A stretch of 64,000 bases of DNA from Ignavibacteria bacterium (GTDB taxonomy: Bacteria; Bacteroidota; Ignavibacteria; Ignavibacteriales; SURF-24). A model generated the notes under the pieces. The model worked only from the letters and a program-made list of their open reading frames with translations. It was not told the DNA's origin and ran no database searches. The stretch spans positions 62,001 through 126,000 of the forward strand of contig JAAXKQ010000007.1 of NCBI GenBank assembly GCA_025612245.1. Direction: 5' to 3'. Within the stretch, counting starts at the first letter, position 1. Each line of letters opens with the position of its first letter. Position numbers and translations under genes: made by a program. Shown piece after piece: positions 45,900 through 57,032 of the stretch.

Positions 45900-47276
45900 T
45901 CAGAGTATGTATTTGCTGAGATCCCTGTTCTGAACTATTCTCTCCAGCTTATCCTTTACCAGTTCGCCATTGATCATAACCTTAGAGGATGGTATCTGGT
46001 CGGGGACGTTAAAGAGTATGTCGTCTAAAAGGGTGGTAAGGATTGTATGAAGCCTCCTTGCCCCAATGTTCTCAACCTGCTCGTTTACAATTGTTGCAAT
46101 GCGGGCTACTTCCTTGATCCCGTCTTCCAGGAACTCGATTTCCACCCCCTCGGTCTGAAGAAGGGCCGAATACTGCTTCAGTAAGGCGTTCTGTGGAATG
46201 GTAAGTATTTTTATGAAGTCTTCCTCCGTCAGGCTTCTCAGCTCCACGCGTATCGGAAACCTTCCCTGGAGCTCGGGTATCAGGTCCGAGGGTTTTGAAA
46301 CGTGAAAAGCACCCGAGGCTATGAAAAGTATGTGGTCTGTCCTAACAACGCCGTACTTGGTGTTGATGCTCGATCCTTCAACAATCGGAAGGAGGTCCCT
46401 TTGCACGCCCTCGCGCGATACGTCGGGCCCCTGGGCCTTTCCGCCTCCGGCAATTTTGTCTATTTCATCTATAAACACTATGCCCGAATCCTGAACGCGC
46501 GTAATTGCTTCCTTCTGCACGGCTTCCATGTCTATTAGTTTCTGTGCCTCTTCCTGTGCAATTACAGTGCGCGCTTCCTTGATCGGCGTCTTTCTTTTCT
46601 TCTTCTTCTTGGGCATTATGTTGCTCATGATCTCCTGTATGTTTATGCCCATGTCGTCAAAGCCGAAGGGCCCGAGCACCTGCATACCCATTCCGCCCTG
46701 TGCCGAAGAAGTGTCAAACTCCACCATCTTGTCGTCGAGCTCGCCGTTGCGGAGCTTCTGCCTCATCCAGTCGCGCGTCTTCTGGTTCTGGAAAGCCTCA
46801 TCCGGCTCTTCGCTGTTCTCCTGTGGAGTCGTGCTGGGTTTCTTTACCGGGGGAATAAGCAAATCCAGAATTTTTTCTTCTGCAATTCTTTCGGCTTTCT
46901 CCTGAACCTCACCCGTTTTCTCCGACTTCACCATAGTAACTGCCAGCTCTGTAAGGTCGCGTATCATGGATTCGACGTCGCGCCCGACGTAGCCTACTTC
47001 TGTGTACTTTGAGGCTTCAACTTTTATAAAAGGAGCGCCCGAAAGTTTGGCCAGCCGCCTGGCTATTTCGGTTTTACCGACGCCGGTAGGCCCTATTAAA
47101 ATTATGTTGTTCGGAAGTATCTCCTCTTTGAGCTTTTCTTCCACCTGCTGTCTGCGCCACCTGTTCCTGAGTGCAATTGCAACTGCACGCTTGGCTTCAT
47201 CCTGGCCTATGATGAACTTGTCCAGCTCTTTGACGATCTGTGTTGGCGTCAGATTTTTCATTAAGTCATTTTTCAT
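45900..47276 (-). CDS. hslU: ATPase subunit of the HslUV protease
   Basis: 458 residues, AAA+ unfoldase that feeds substrates to HslV. Walker [12 protein letters not shown] at about 62-72, Walker [10 protein letters not shown], the sensor/arginine-finger FPIRVEL region and the I-domain between them (about 120-250). It is 65 bases downstream of hslV. The I-domain insert has an unusually basic KKKKKRK tract near residue 226. Confidence 0.95.
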   Translation of the reverse strand: MKNDLMKNLTPTQIVKELDKFIIGQDEAKRAVAIALRNRWRRQQVEEKLKEEILPNNIILIGPTGVGKTEIARRLAKLSGAPFIKVEASKYTEVGYVGRDVESMIRDLTELAVTMVKSEKTGEVQEKAERIAEEKILDLLIPPVKKPSTTPQENSEEPDEAFQNQKTRDWMRQKLRNGELDDKMVEFDTSSAQGGMGMQVLGPFGFDDMGINIQEIMSNIMPKKKKKRKTPIKEARTVIAQEEAQKLIDMEAVQKEAITRVQDSGIVFIDEIDKIAGGGKAQGPDVSREGVQRDLLPIVEGSSINTKYGVVRTDHILFIASGAFHVSKPSDLIPELQGRFPIRVELRSLTEEDFIKILTIPQNALLKQYSALLQTEGVEIEFLEDGIKEVARIATIVNEQVENIGARRLHTILTTLLDDILFNVPDQIPSSKVMINGELVKDKLERIVQNRDLSKYIL

Positions 47277-47341
47277 TTTATAAAAATCCGTTTTTTAATT
47301 CTTGTGTGTTTTCCCAATGCAGCATTCCGGGAGCATAGCTG

Positions 47342-47878
47342 TCAGATTGTCTCCACGCTTATCTTGTCGTTAGTATAAATGCAAATGTCCGCCGCTGTCT
47401 TCAGGGCTTCGGTTACTATTTCCCTGGCCGAAAGATTGCTGTACTTCTTGAGCATTTTGGCTGCCGCAAGCGCAAACATTCCGCCGGAACCGATGGCAAC
47501 TATGTTGTCTTCCGGCTCAATTACGTCTCCCGTGCCCGAAATGATATATGCCTGATCCTGCGACAGTACGGCAAGCATTGCCTCAAGGCGCCTCAGGTAC
47601 TTGTCTGTCCTCCAGTCCTTTGCAAGCTCAACTGCCGCACGGCCTACGTTGCCCCTGTACTGCTCCAGCTTTTCTTCAAATCTTTCGAGCAGTGTAAAAG
47701 CGTCTGCCGCGCTTCCGGCAAACCCGCAGAGCACCTTGCCGTTATAGAGTTTCCTTATCTTCATGGAATTGTGTTTTACAACTGTATTGCCAAGCGTTAC
47801 CTGCCCGTCACCCCCTATGGCAGCTACGCCGTTATGAACAACACCTAGTATTGTGGTTGAGCGAATTTTTTGACCCAC
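47342..47878 (-). CDS. hslV: Peptidase subunit of the HslUV protease
   Basis: 178 residues. A short propeptide precedes Thr8, the likely catalytic N-terminal nucleophile (STTILGV). The [13 protein letters not shown] and [14 protein letters not shown] strings match HslV. Together with hslU it forms the two-gene protease operon, transcribed leftwards. Confidence 0.95.
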   Translation of the reverse strand: MGQKIRSTTILGVVHNGVAAIGGDGQVTLGNTVVKHNSMKIRKLYNGKVLCGFAGSAADAFTLLERFEEKLEQYRGNVGRAAVELAKDWRTDKYLRRLEAMLAVLSQDQAYIISGTGDVIEPEDNIVAIGSGGMFALAAAKMLKKYSNLSAREIVTEALKTAADICIYTNDKISVETI

Positions 47879-47924
47879 TTTTTCTCTCCGTCGTTTTTGA
47901 GCATTAAATTTCTAAAATAAAAAT

Positions 47925-47999
47925 GCTGAAAAATCAAAACCTCAATTAACATATAACCGCTTATGTGCTCATTGAGGGACTGACATTTTTTTTTTCAGC
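47925..47999 (-). other. Structured leader upstream of hslV
   Basis: Nested inverted repeats lie 47-121 bases upstream of the hslV start: outer GCTGAAAAA (47925-47933) with TTTTTCAGC (47991-47999), inner CCTCAAT (47940-47946) with ATTGAGG (47971-47977), and a central ACATA/TATGT step. On the minus strand the inner hairpin is followed by TTTTGATTTTT, like an intrinsic terminator or attenuator. Confidence 0.45.
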
Positions 48000-48058
48000 C
48001 GTATCCTAACAATATAATAAAATAACGATTAAAAATATTCAGAAGCCCCTAAATTAAG

Positions 48059-48081
48059 CAAAAACCCGGCAAAGCCGGGTC
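48059..48081 (-). terminator. Terminator of the SurA-like gene
   Basis: On the minus strand, ACCCGGC-TTT-GCCGGGT is followed by TTTTG, 16 bases past the stop at 48097. Confidence 0.8.
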
Positions 48082-48096
48082 TTTTAAGCTTTAATG

Positions 48097-49926
48097 CTAA
48101 GGTAAATCCGACTTGTATTCCATCCACGGGCTCACCCAGTCAAAAAAGGGCGCCGAGAGGGGTACGGCCGGAAGCTTGCCCCCGAAACCCATGTACCTGA
48201 ATGTAAACATCGGAATATTTATTACCTGCGTGGACTCCAGGGCTTTCTCGTCAATCTTGAGCCCGTACTCCGCGGCAAGCTTTACGGTATATTTAACCGC
48301 GGAATTATACGCCTTTTCCGTGGAAAGTTCTTTCTTAATGGATTCCTTAAGTTCGGAGAATGGCTTGTCTATGTGCGTGGAGTCTTCCTTTTTCCCGATT
48401 ACCTTAAAAATGGAGTAGCCTTCGGGAAGCTTCAAGGGCCCGTAGATGTCCCCAATTGCCATGTTGGCTGCAATGTGCCCTATTTCTCCTTCATTTACAG
48501 AAAAGAAATCCGTTTCGCCGCCGGTTCTCTTTGCGTCTTCACGCTTTGAATACATCCTTGCAAGCTCGTGTATGTCAGTGTCTTTCTTAATTGCATCAAG
48601 CACTTTTTCGGCAACTTCAAGGCTGTCTGTAAGTACCTCCACTATCTTTACGCTGGCCGAACCCGTGGAGCCCTGCTGCATCTTGTGATAGTACTGCAGC
48701 GCTTCTGCCTCACTTACATCCGAGGAGTCCTTGAACGTGGACCTTAAAAGCTGAGAAAGGTAGTTGTCTTTCCACATATCAAGAGACTTTTTCACCTCGG
48801 GCAGGTTCTGAAGCCCCCGCTTGAAAGCCTCGCGCGTCAGCATCTCATTTTCAATGTATTTCCTGACCACCCGGTTGAAAATCGAATATACCCCGCGCGC
48901 CTCAGGTGCAAGTGTGCTGAAGCCTTCCATTGCAAACTCTTCTATAAACTGCTTAAGGCTTACGGGATTTTTTTCAAACTGTACAAAATTTGTTTTCAGC
49001 ACCTCGGGGCTGAATGCTTCTTCGAGCCTTAAGATATCAGGCGGCTGGAGTGTGATGCTGCTGCTGTCGGGAATACTGTCCGTATCCTTTTTTTCTTTTG
49101 CCAGCCTTACAAGATTGTCTGCCAGCTTCTTGAAGATTTTGCTGTCGACTGTAACCTTCTGGCTTGAGAAAAAATTGCGGAAGAACTGCTGGTAGACCCT
49201 GGCAGTTGCCCTTTCATTTGTAATCTTCTTTACCAGCTGAGCTACCTTTTCCTGATCCTTTGGATTCTGCCTGAGTTCAACTATGTCTCTAAGACGGAAG
49301 ATGCACCAGCCGTTGGGAGTAAAAACGGGAGGCGTGTACTGACCTACCATGAGGTTATATATTTCGTCTTCTACGGCTTCTTCCATCATGCCGTAAGAGA
49401 CAGTCAGTGTATCCGGCCCCTTGCTCCCGTTTTTCTTCAGCATTGTGTCGAAGGAGCTCCCGCTGCGGAGGCTGTCGTACATCTGCTTAATAGCCTCTTC
49501 CGATCCGCTTATCAGGTAGTCGGTCTTGTATGCAAAGCGGGTTCTTAAGTAACCCTTGGCTTCCTCGCTTTCAGGAATGACCGTCTTCTGCTTTATTTCC
49601 ACCTGCCAGAGTGCGTCCCTTACGTACATCTTCTCCAGTGAGCTGAAGGCCATCTTTATCGCCTTTGAGGTATCAAGCCCCATCTCGTGAGCCTTGGCTG
49701 CCCAGAGCTTCTCGGCGGCAAGTGTGTAGAGGAAATCCTTCTTTAAGTCCTCGGGCGTAACTTTCTTCGGCGCCCGCGGCCATGGCGTCATTTCAAACCT
49801 TTCCAGGAACTCTTCTTTTGTAACGGTCTTGTCGCCTGCTTTTGCCAGGACTTCATCGTTTGACTGCGCCCGGAGTAAAACAGGGCAGAGCATGATAAGC
49901 GAGCAAAATAAAAAAACTTTTTTCAT
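48097..49926 (-). CDS. SurA/PpiD-like peptidyl-prolyl isomerase
   Basis: 609 residues with a signal peptide (MKKVFLFCSLIMLCPVLLRA). A long helical chaperone-like N-terminal part is followed by a parvulin domain around 455-560 (VKIVEVLTDSLEVAEKVL and GGETDFFSVNEGEIG). It probably chaperones outer-membrane proteins in the periplasm. The longer frame reaches 50046 but would overlap the methyltransferase gene, so ATG 49926 is chosen; this leaves 19 bases to the preceding stop. Confidence 0.82.
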   Translation of the reverse strand: MKKVFLFCSLIMLCPVLLRAQSNDEVLAKAGDKTVTKEEFLERFEMTPWPRAPKKVTPEDLKKDFLYTLAAEKLWAAKAHEMGLDTSKAIKMAFSSLEKMYVRDALWQVEIKQKTVIPESEEAKGYLRTRFAYKTDYLISGSEEAIKQMYDSLRSGSSFDTMLKKNGSKGPDTLTVSYGMMEEAVEDEIYNLMVGQYTPPVFTPNGWCIFRLRDIVELRQNPKDQEKVAQLVKKITNERATARVYQQFFRNFFSSQKVTVDSKIFKKLADNLVRLAKEKKDTDSIPDSSSITLQPPDILRLEEAFSPEVLKTNFVQFEKNPVSLKQFIEEFAMEGFSTLAPEARGVYSIFNRVVRKYIENEMLTREAFKRGLQNLPEVKKSLDMWKDNYLSQLLRSTFKDSSDVSEAEALQYYHKMQQGSTGSASVKIVEVLTDSLEVAEKVLDAIKKDTDIHELARMYSKREDAKRTGGETDFFSVNEGEIGHIAANMAIGDIYGPLKLPEGYSIFKVIGKKEDSTHIDKPFSELKESIKKELSTEKAYNSAVKYTVKLAAEYGLKIDEKALESTQVINIPMFTFRYMGFGGKLPAVPLSAPFFDWVSPWMEYKSDLP

Positions 49927-49945
49927 TTTCTTTATTATGGAAATG

Positions 49946-50575
49946 TTAGTCCTTCCACTTAAACTTAAGCGGCAATATTCTGGGAACCCTTCTCTTGTAA
50001 TCTTTATATTCCTGACCGAATCTTTCAACGAGTTTCCTTTCCTCAAAAACTGAACCGGCGTAAAAATAAGCCGTCAGACAGAGAAAAGAAACCAGGTAAA
50101 ATAGGTCCATCTGGGGCCTCAGTCCTAAAAAGAGCATTGTAAACAGATAAACCGGGTGACGGCTCAGCTTATAAAGCCCTTTTGTAACTAAAGTTCCTTT
50201 TTCATCCAGGTCCTCTTTGCTGTATGTGCCGTCGTACCACCTGATAATCTGCCTTATTCCAAGAAATTCCAGGAGGTCGAATTCTGTAAATGACCAGATC
50301 AGAAACACGAGGCTCAAAGCCTGAAGTGAGAAAACAATTATGTCAAAGGGGGTACTTAAGTCGTAAACAATTCTATCCGGTTTCGGGGCGAATTCAAGCA
50401 GCAGCATGAAAGAAAGAAAGGAGACCAGATTGTAAAACAGCCTGTAGAAGGCAATATAGTCCCCGTATCTGTCTGCAATTTTTTTCTTAAGCTTCCGGGA
50501 GGCAAGATATGAATGCAACAGGCCGAAAAGAAAATAAAGCAGTACTATTGCAAATACATCCCAAATCAGGCTCAT
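49946..50575 (-). CDS. Isoprenylcysteine carboxyl methyltransferase-like membrane protein
   Basis: 209 residues with about five membrane helices. The C-terminal part holds the ICMT/NnrU-type GLYKLSRHPVYLFTMLFLG and EERKLVERFGQEYKDYKRRV, where the RHP and E-xxx-Y patterns bind S-adenosylmethionine in this family. Its real substrate in bacteria is unknown. It overlaps rpoN by four bases. Confidence 0.78.
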   Translation of the reverse strand: MSLIWDVFAIVLLYFLFGLLHSYLASRKLKKKIADRYGDYIAFYRLFYNLVSFLSFMLLLEFAPKPDRIVYDLSTPFDIIVFSLQALSLVFLIWSFTEFDLLEFLGIRQIIRWYDGTYSKEDLDEKGTLVTKGLYKLSRHPVYLFTMLFLGLRPQMDLFYLVSFLCLTAYFYAGSVFEERKLVERFGQEYKDYKRRVPRILPLKFKWKD

Positions 50576-52065
50576 AGTTCTTTGCGCAGGCGTGCCACCG
50601 GAATCCTCAGCTGCTCCCTGTATTTGGCAACCGTCCGGCGCGCAATGTGAATGCCCTTCTCATTAAGAAGCTCTGCAATCTTGTCGTCACTGTATGGCGA
50701 GTTCTTCGACTCGGAATCGCATATCTCCTTTATCAGCTCTTTAATGTGCTTGTTTGAAATTTCCTCGCCGTCATCGGTCGATAGGCCCTCACTGAAGAAA
50801 TACTTCAGCTCGTGAATTCCCACCGGGCTTTGAACATACTTGCCGTTTACAACCCTGCTGATGGTGGAAATGTCCATCCCTATCTCTTCGGCAATATCCT
50901 TGTATATCATGGGCCTTAAGGCTTTCGCCCCGAATTCAAAGAACGCATACTGCTTTTCTACAATTGCACGCATGATCTTCATCAGCGTCTCACGCCTCTG
51001 CTGAATTGAGGCTATGAACCACTTGGCCGACTCGAATTTCTCGCGCAGGAACTTGTGCGTTTCCTTCTCGCGGTTTGAGATGTTCCTTTTCCTTTTGTTG
51101 GAGTTCAGCATCTCAAGGTATGTCGAACTTATGGTTACAGAAGGAACGTGGCGGTCGTTGAGCGAAATAATAAAGTTGTCGTCCACCTTTTCTACTATAA
51201 AATCAGGAGTTATCTGGTTTGCCTGGTCGGATTCTATGTTACCTTCGCCAGGCTTGGGGTTAAGCTTATGAATCAGGCTGATGGTCGACCTGAGCGTTTC
51301 AGTCGTAAGATTCATGTTCTTCTGTATGGCGTCGAAACGCTTGTTTATAAAGTCGCTGAAATAATCCGTCAGAAGATGCTCGGCCAAATAAGAGTAGTAA
51401 GGATCGAAAGATGAGTTCCTTATCTGTATCAGAAGGCATTCCTGCAGGTTCCTGGAGGCAATTCCCACGGGATCAAAGGTCTGTATCTTCTTCAGCAGGC
51501 TTTCGGCTTTTTCAATTGAAACATCCACGTGCTGAAACATGTTCAGCTCGTCAACAATGCTCTTCAAGTCGCGCTTTAAGTACCCGTCCTCGTCCAGGTT
51601 TCCTATGACCTCTTCTCCTAGCGCAAAAAGGTCCTCACTTAAGTCAAGCAGGTAAAGCTGACGCGTCAGGTGCTCGTTTAAGGTTTCCCTTAAGGGCGCC
51701 ACGGGCTGCGTCTTGTCCTCGTCCCCGTTTCGGTTGTAATAGTCGTTCTCTGTGTCGGAATCCCCGTCGTTCATAAAGTCTTCAAGCTCAAACTCATCAT
51801 CGCTTGTGTCAGCAACTTCCTCTTCATCACCGTCACTTTCTACTGAAACGTCTTCAGGCTGCTCATCCTGGGGCTTTTCCTCGTCCTGGCTCATCTCGAG
51901 CTCATAGTCGTCCAGCATTGTCTCTTCAAGTATCGGATTGAGCTCAAGCTCCGTCTTGATCCTCTGTTCGAGCGAGAGCGTGTTGAGCTGGAGCAGTTTC
52001 TGGTACTGTATCTGCTGGGGGGAGAGTTTCTGAAGCTGCGAGAGTCTTTGATTTAATGATAACAT
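50572..52065 (-). CDS. rpoN: RNA polymerase sigma-54 factor
   Basis: 497 residues. The Gln/Leu-rich region I at the N-terminus (QRLSQLQKLSPQQIQYQKLL), an acidic linker (about 55-115) and the core-binding and DNA-binding parts precede the RpoN box ARRTVAKYREQL at about 475-486. It directs transcription that needs enhancer-binding ATPases, none of which appear in this window. It is the second gene after the DUF3109 gene (three-base gap) and overlaps the methyltransferase gene. Confidence 0.95.
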   Translation of the reverse strand: MLSLNQRLSQLQKLSPQQIQYQKLLQLNTLSLEQRIKTELELNPILEETMLDDYELEMSQDEEKPQDEQPEDVSVESDGDEEEVADTSDDEFELEDFMNDGDSDTENDYYNRNGDEDKTQPVAPLRETLNEHLTRQLYLLDLSEDLFALGEEVIGNLDEDGYLKRDLKSIVDELNMFQHVDVSIEKAESLLKKIQTFDPVGIASRNLQECLLIQIRNSSFDPYYSYLAEHLLTDYFSDFINKRFDAIQKNMNLTTETLRSTISLIHKLNPKPGEGNIESDQANQITPDFIVEKVDDNFIISLNDRHVPSVTISSTYLEMLNSNKRKRNISNREKETHKFLREKFESAKWFIASIQQRRETLMKIMRAIVEKQYAFFEFGAKALRPMIYKDIAEEIGMDISTISRVVNGKYVQSPVGIHELKYFFSEGLSTDDGEEISNKHIKELIKEICDSESKNSPYSDDKIAELLNEKGIHIARRTVAKYREQLRIPVARLRKEL

Positions 52066-52068
52066 ATT

Positions 52069-52641
52069 CTACTTCCTCCTCCTGGCTACTTGTAATTTTT
52101 CGAACCAGGACGGGCCGTAAAGCCTGAGAAGGGACTCCTTGCAGAAATCAGCAATCGTAACTTTCAGCTTCACGCCGTTTTCCACGGCGTCATGGCACTC
52201 CGGTATCCTTTCGTATCTTAAAATGTCACCGCCGAACCTGGAGACGCGAATAGGGAAAAGATGACAGGAAATTGGCTTGTTGCAGCTGATCTTGCCATCC
52301 TTGTAGGCCTTCTCTATGGCGCATTTGGCAACCTCACCCTCATAATAGACAAATACACAGGCGCGGTTGTTAACGCTCCTGGTTAAAAGTTCGCCTTCCT
52401 TATCCTCCCAGAACCCTTTTGCTTCTATTTCCTTTATGTGCTTTGGTGAAAGGTATTCCCTTACTATGGGAAGAACCTTTTCTATTTCCTCAATTTCTTC
52501 TTTCTTTAAGGGCGCGCCATACTCGCTTTCCATTGTGCAGCATGCCCCTTTGCACTTCGTTAAATCACAGACAAAGTGCGAATCAATTATATCCTTCCGG
52601 ACAGTCACATCATCTATTTGTAATACGTTATCTAAATACAT
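52069..52641 (-). CDS. DUF3109 family cysteine-rich protein
   Basis: 190 residues, first gene of the rpoN operon. The family signature CDLTKCKGACCTMESEYGAP near residues 25-44 is followed by AKCAIEKAY, SCNKPISCHLFPIR and ECHD, about nine conserved cysteines in all, suggesting a metal or iron-sulphur cluster. No reaction is known. Conserved neighbourhood with rpoN is my observation here only. Confidence 0.82.
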   Translation of the reverse strand: MYLDNVLQIDDVTVRKDIIDSHFVCDLTKCKGACCTMESEYGAPLKKEEIEEIEKVLPIVREYLSPKHIKEIEAKGFWEDKEGELLTRSVNNRACVFVYYEGEVAKCAIEKAYKDGKISCNKPISCHLFPIRVSRFGGDILRYERIPECHDAVENGVKLKVTIADFCKESLLRLYGPSWFEKLQVARRRK

Positions 52642-54046
<1,405 letters not shown>

Positions 54047-54245
54047 TACTGAAAACTAAAATCCCGACAATATTTATATTTCAGCTGTCCTTTGATAGAA
54101 GGTGGCCCCCGGGTTTTATTCTGTTAAGGACCCATTAAAGGATTTGTAAGGATATGGAATTGTTAAAAAAATGATGTTATTTTACCTGGTGCCATCCTTG
54201 TTCCGTGGCGGTCTCCGGACATAAAATTTTAAGTATTGAAAGTTT

Positions 54246-55139
54246 ATGATACATTTTAAGAAAATCAGTGAATTAGATAAAGCAGTTGGATTTCCGCCTC
54301 CGGGGAATCCTTTGTTCAGCCTCAATAAAATCTCCAGTGCAACGAATGATTCAAAAAATTTGAGGATTAAGTGCGATTTCTATATTATCTGCCTGAAAAA
54401 AGTAAAAAACGGCGCGATTTCGTATGGCAGGACAAAGTATGATAATAACAACGGCTCCATGTATTTTACTAAGCCAGGGCAAATTATTACGGTTCAGGAT
54501 GTTGAATTAAAGGAAAAAGGTTTTGCCATACACATACACGAAGATTTTCTAGCTGGAAATCAGCTATTTGCTGAAATCAAAAAATATGGCTACTTCGATT
54601 ATCAGACCAATGAGGCACTGCGCCTTACGTCAAAGGAAGAAAAAATCATGTGGTCATTGTTTAACAAGATGGAAACGGAATACCGCAATAATCCGGATGA
54701 GTTCAGCAGATCAATTATCCTTTCACATCTGGACTCAGTATTAAAATATGCCCAGCGGTTCTACAAAAGACAGTTCATTGACCGTATGACTTTATCAGGT
54801 ATTACAGCAACAAAATTCAATGAGCTTTTGACAGCATACTTTGAAATGGGAGAAGCATCTGAAAAGAGACTACCAACAGTTCACAGCCTTGCTTCTCAGC
54901 TTAATCTTTCGCCAAAATACCTAAGTGATCTTCTGAAACAAGAAACTGGAAAAACCGCACTGGAGTTGATTCACCTTTTTATAGTCTCTGAAGCCAAGAA
55001 TATGCTGGCTGCAGGTGAAAAAAGCGTTTCCGAGATTGCATATCAGCTTGGCTTTGTGAATCCGCCGTACTTCTCAAAGTTATTTAAGAAAGAGACGGGA
55101 TTAAGTCCAAAAGGATATAAGAATCAAATACTGAATTGA
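54246..55139 (+). CDS. AraC-family transcriptional regulator
   Basis: 297 residues. The N-terminal ligand-type domain contains CDFYIICLKK, ISYGRTKYD and FTKPGQIITVQD. The C-terminal double helix-turn-helix contains HSLASQLNLSPKYLSDLLKQ and SEIAYQLGFVNPPYFSKLFK. It probably controls the adjacent aldo/keto reductase gene, which is a common pairing. No effector can be named. Confidence 0.88.
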   Translation: MIHFKKISELDKAVGFPPPGNPLFSLNKISSATNDSKNLRIKCDFYIICLKKVKNGAISYGRTKYDNNNGSMYFTKPGQIITVQDVELKEKGFAIHIHEDFLAGNQLFAEIKKYGYFDYQTNEALRLTSKEEKIMWSLFNKMETEYRNNPDEFSRSIILSHLDSVLKYAQRFYKRQFIDRMTLSGITATKFNELLTAYFEMGEASEKRLPTVHSLASQLNLSPKYLSDLLKQETGKTALELIHLFIVSEAKNMLAAGEKSVSEIAYQLGFVNPPYFSKLFKKETGLSPKGYKNQILN

Positions 55140-55300
55140 TGTAATTTGACACTTTTCCCGACGGAGCTCGTTTTGGGGTGGGGAAACGCTGTGTACCAGG
55201 GGGCCATCTAATAATGCCCTGCATTTACGGGGCTTAATGAGGCCGTGTTCTAAATTCCCTTTTCCCCCCCCACGGCGTGCATGGACGAGAGTTATTTCTT

Positions 55301-56074
55301 TTAGCTGGATTTTTTCCCCTGCGCCTTAAATTCCGAAATGTAATTTGACGTGAACTCTGAAAGTACCAGCTTCCCCGATATCTCGGCCCTTGTTTCCAAA
55401 AGCATATCCCAGTGGTCCGTGCCTTCCCAGAGGACGGATTTCAGCCTGGCCATGGCTTCGGGATTTGTCCTCGAAAGCCTTACGGCCAATTCCAGCACCG
55501 CTTTATCCAGCTCTTCTTTTTCCTGGAAAACATCCGTGTAAAGCCCGTTGTTCTCGGCCCAGAGGGCATCCCTCCAGTTTGTATCTATCGAAAGCGCGCT
55601 GAAGGCGCTCTTGCCGACCTTTCTTTCAACGGCAGGACCCACTACAAAAGGACCAATGCCAAGCTCCAGCTCGCTGAGCTTAACTGAAGCCGTTGAAAGC
55701 GCCAGCGCATAATCGCTTGCCGCAATAATTCCGACGCCTCCGCCTACGGCCTTTCCCTGAACGCGCGCTATAATGAATTTAGGGCAGTTCCTCATTGCAT
55801 TGATTAGACGCGCAAAACCCATGAAGAATTCTTTGCCTTCTGCATAGCTGCTGATGTCCAGGAGCTCGGTAAAAGAAGCTCCGCCGCAGAAAGCCCCTTC
55901 ACCCCTGCTGGCTAGCACAATAACACGGGTTTCCTCATTTTCCGAAAGACCCTTTATGTCGTCGGCCATGCTCCTTAGCAGCGCCGAAGGCAGGGAATTC
56001 CCTTTCGGGTGGGAAAAAGTAACTGCGGCAATGTTGTTGTTTATCTTAACCGATACTTCACCTGCCTCTTCCAT
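55301..56074 (-). CDS. Enoyl-CoA hydratase/isomerase family protein
   Basis: 257 residues, crotonase fold: ITH-type strand AAVTFSHPKGNSLPS, oxyanion-hole strand GAFCGGASFTELLD, AVGGGVGIIAASDYALA and SELELGIGPFVVGPAVERKV. A catalytic Glu pair typical of hydratases is not clearly placed, so isomerase or other crotonase activity is possible. It lies far from the paa operon, so a PaaF role is not supported, although such an enzyme is needed there. It is 58 bases downstream of the HAD phosphatase gene on the same strand. Confidence 0.7.
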   Translation of the reverse strand: MEEAGEVSVKINNNIAAVTFSHPKGNSLPSALLRSMADDIKGLSENEETRVIVLASRGEGAFCGGASFTELLDISSYAEGKEFFMGFARLINAMRNCPKFIIARVQGKAVGGGVGIIAASDYALALSTASVKLSELELGIGPFVVGPAVERKVGKSAFSALSIDTNWRDALWAENNGLYTDVFQEKEELDKAVLELAVRLSRTNPEAMARLKSVLWEGTDHWDMLLETRAEISGKLVLSEFTSNYISEFKAQGKKSS

Positions 56075-56132
56075 GTCTTAGCCCTCTTCCTTTCTTAAGC
56101 CGCTTGTTCTATAATAAAGATAGTGTAATTGC

Positions 56133-56798
56133 TTATACGGCGTCTTTGCCGACTATCTGAATTATTTCCTTCATGTCGGAAATCAGGTAATCGGGATTTT
56201 CCTTCTCCAGCTCTTCTTTCTGACGGTAGCCGAATGTTACCCCGCAGGTAAGCGAGCCCGCATTCTTGCCGCACCTGATGTCAAGTTCTGAGTCCCCAAC
56301 CATCAGCGTCTCTGACGGCTTTATGCCCGTGTCCTCACATATCTTTAACAGGGCGTCCGGCGCGGGCTTGATTGCCATGCCGTTCCGCCTGCCTACAATA
56401 AATGAAAAATAATCTTTCAGCGCAAAATGTTCAAGTATTCTCTCTGCCTGATCCTGCGCCTTTGTGGTTAGAAGGGAAGTGGCTACCCCGTTAGCCTTCA
56501 GGAATTCCAGCGCTTCAAGTACGTTGGGGTAAACCTTGGATTCCTCGATGAAATCGAAGTAAAGCGATTTGTACTTCTCTATGAAATTCTCCAGGTCGGG
56601 AACTGAGATGTTAAAGTCGGCAAAGATGTCCTTAAAATGATAGCCGATCTTTTTGTTGAATTCCTCTTCCGAAAGTTCGGCTGCAATGTTAAATTCCTGA
56701 AATGTCCTGAGTGTGCACTTGTATATCGTTGCGCTTGAGCTCATGAGTGTCCCGTCGAGGTCGAAGACAACACTTTTGACTTTTGGGCTTTTATTCAT
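56133..56798 (-). CDS. HAD-superfamily phosphoglycolate phosphatase-like hydrolase
   Basis: 221 residues. Motif I VFDLDGTLMSS at 14-24, the cap with KFxxNGV ATSLLTTK region, motif III around KPAPDALLK and motif IV MVGDSELDIRCGKNAG. This arrangement matches phosphoglycolate phosphatase/Gph-type enzymes, although other phosphomonoesters are possible. Confidence 0.78.
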   Translation of the reverse strand: MNKSPKVKSVVFDLDGTLMSSSATIYKCTLRTFQEFNIAAELSEEEFNKKIGYHFKDIFADFNISVPDLENFIEKYKSLYFDFIEESKVYPNVLEALEFLKANGVATSLLTTKAQDQAERILEHFALKDYFSFIVGRRNGMAIKPAPDALLKICEDTGIKPSETLMVGDSELDIRCGKNAGSLTCGVTFGYRQKEELEKENPDYLISDMKEIIQIVGKDAV

Positions 56799-57032
56799 AT
56801 AATTCCACGGTTTTCTTTTAAGAATGTTGAAAAATCTGCATCGTCAGGGATTTGCGCCTGAAAAGCAGCCCTAAACTCCTGGGAATGCTTCTAACGAGGC
56901 AATGTGACGTTTCCTTCTTGCAAAAATATCAAATTATAACTAAGTTTAACGTTTAATTTTACTAAAGAAGAAAAAGATCTCTGTTATTTAAAATCAGAAA
57001 TATATACAAATAAATCCAATAGGAGTATTAAA

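Noticed and set aside
55301-56074. Assignment of this crotonase as paaF
   Set aside because: It is far from the paa operon and the catalytic Glu pattern is not clear, so the family-level name is safer.
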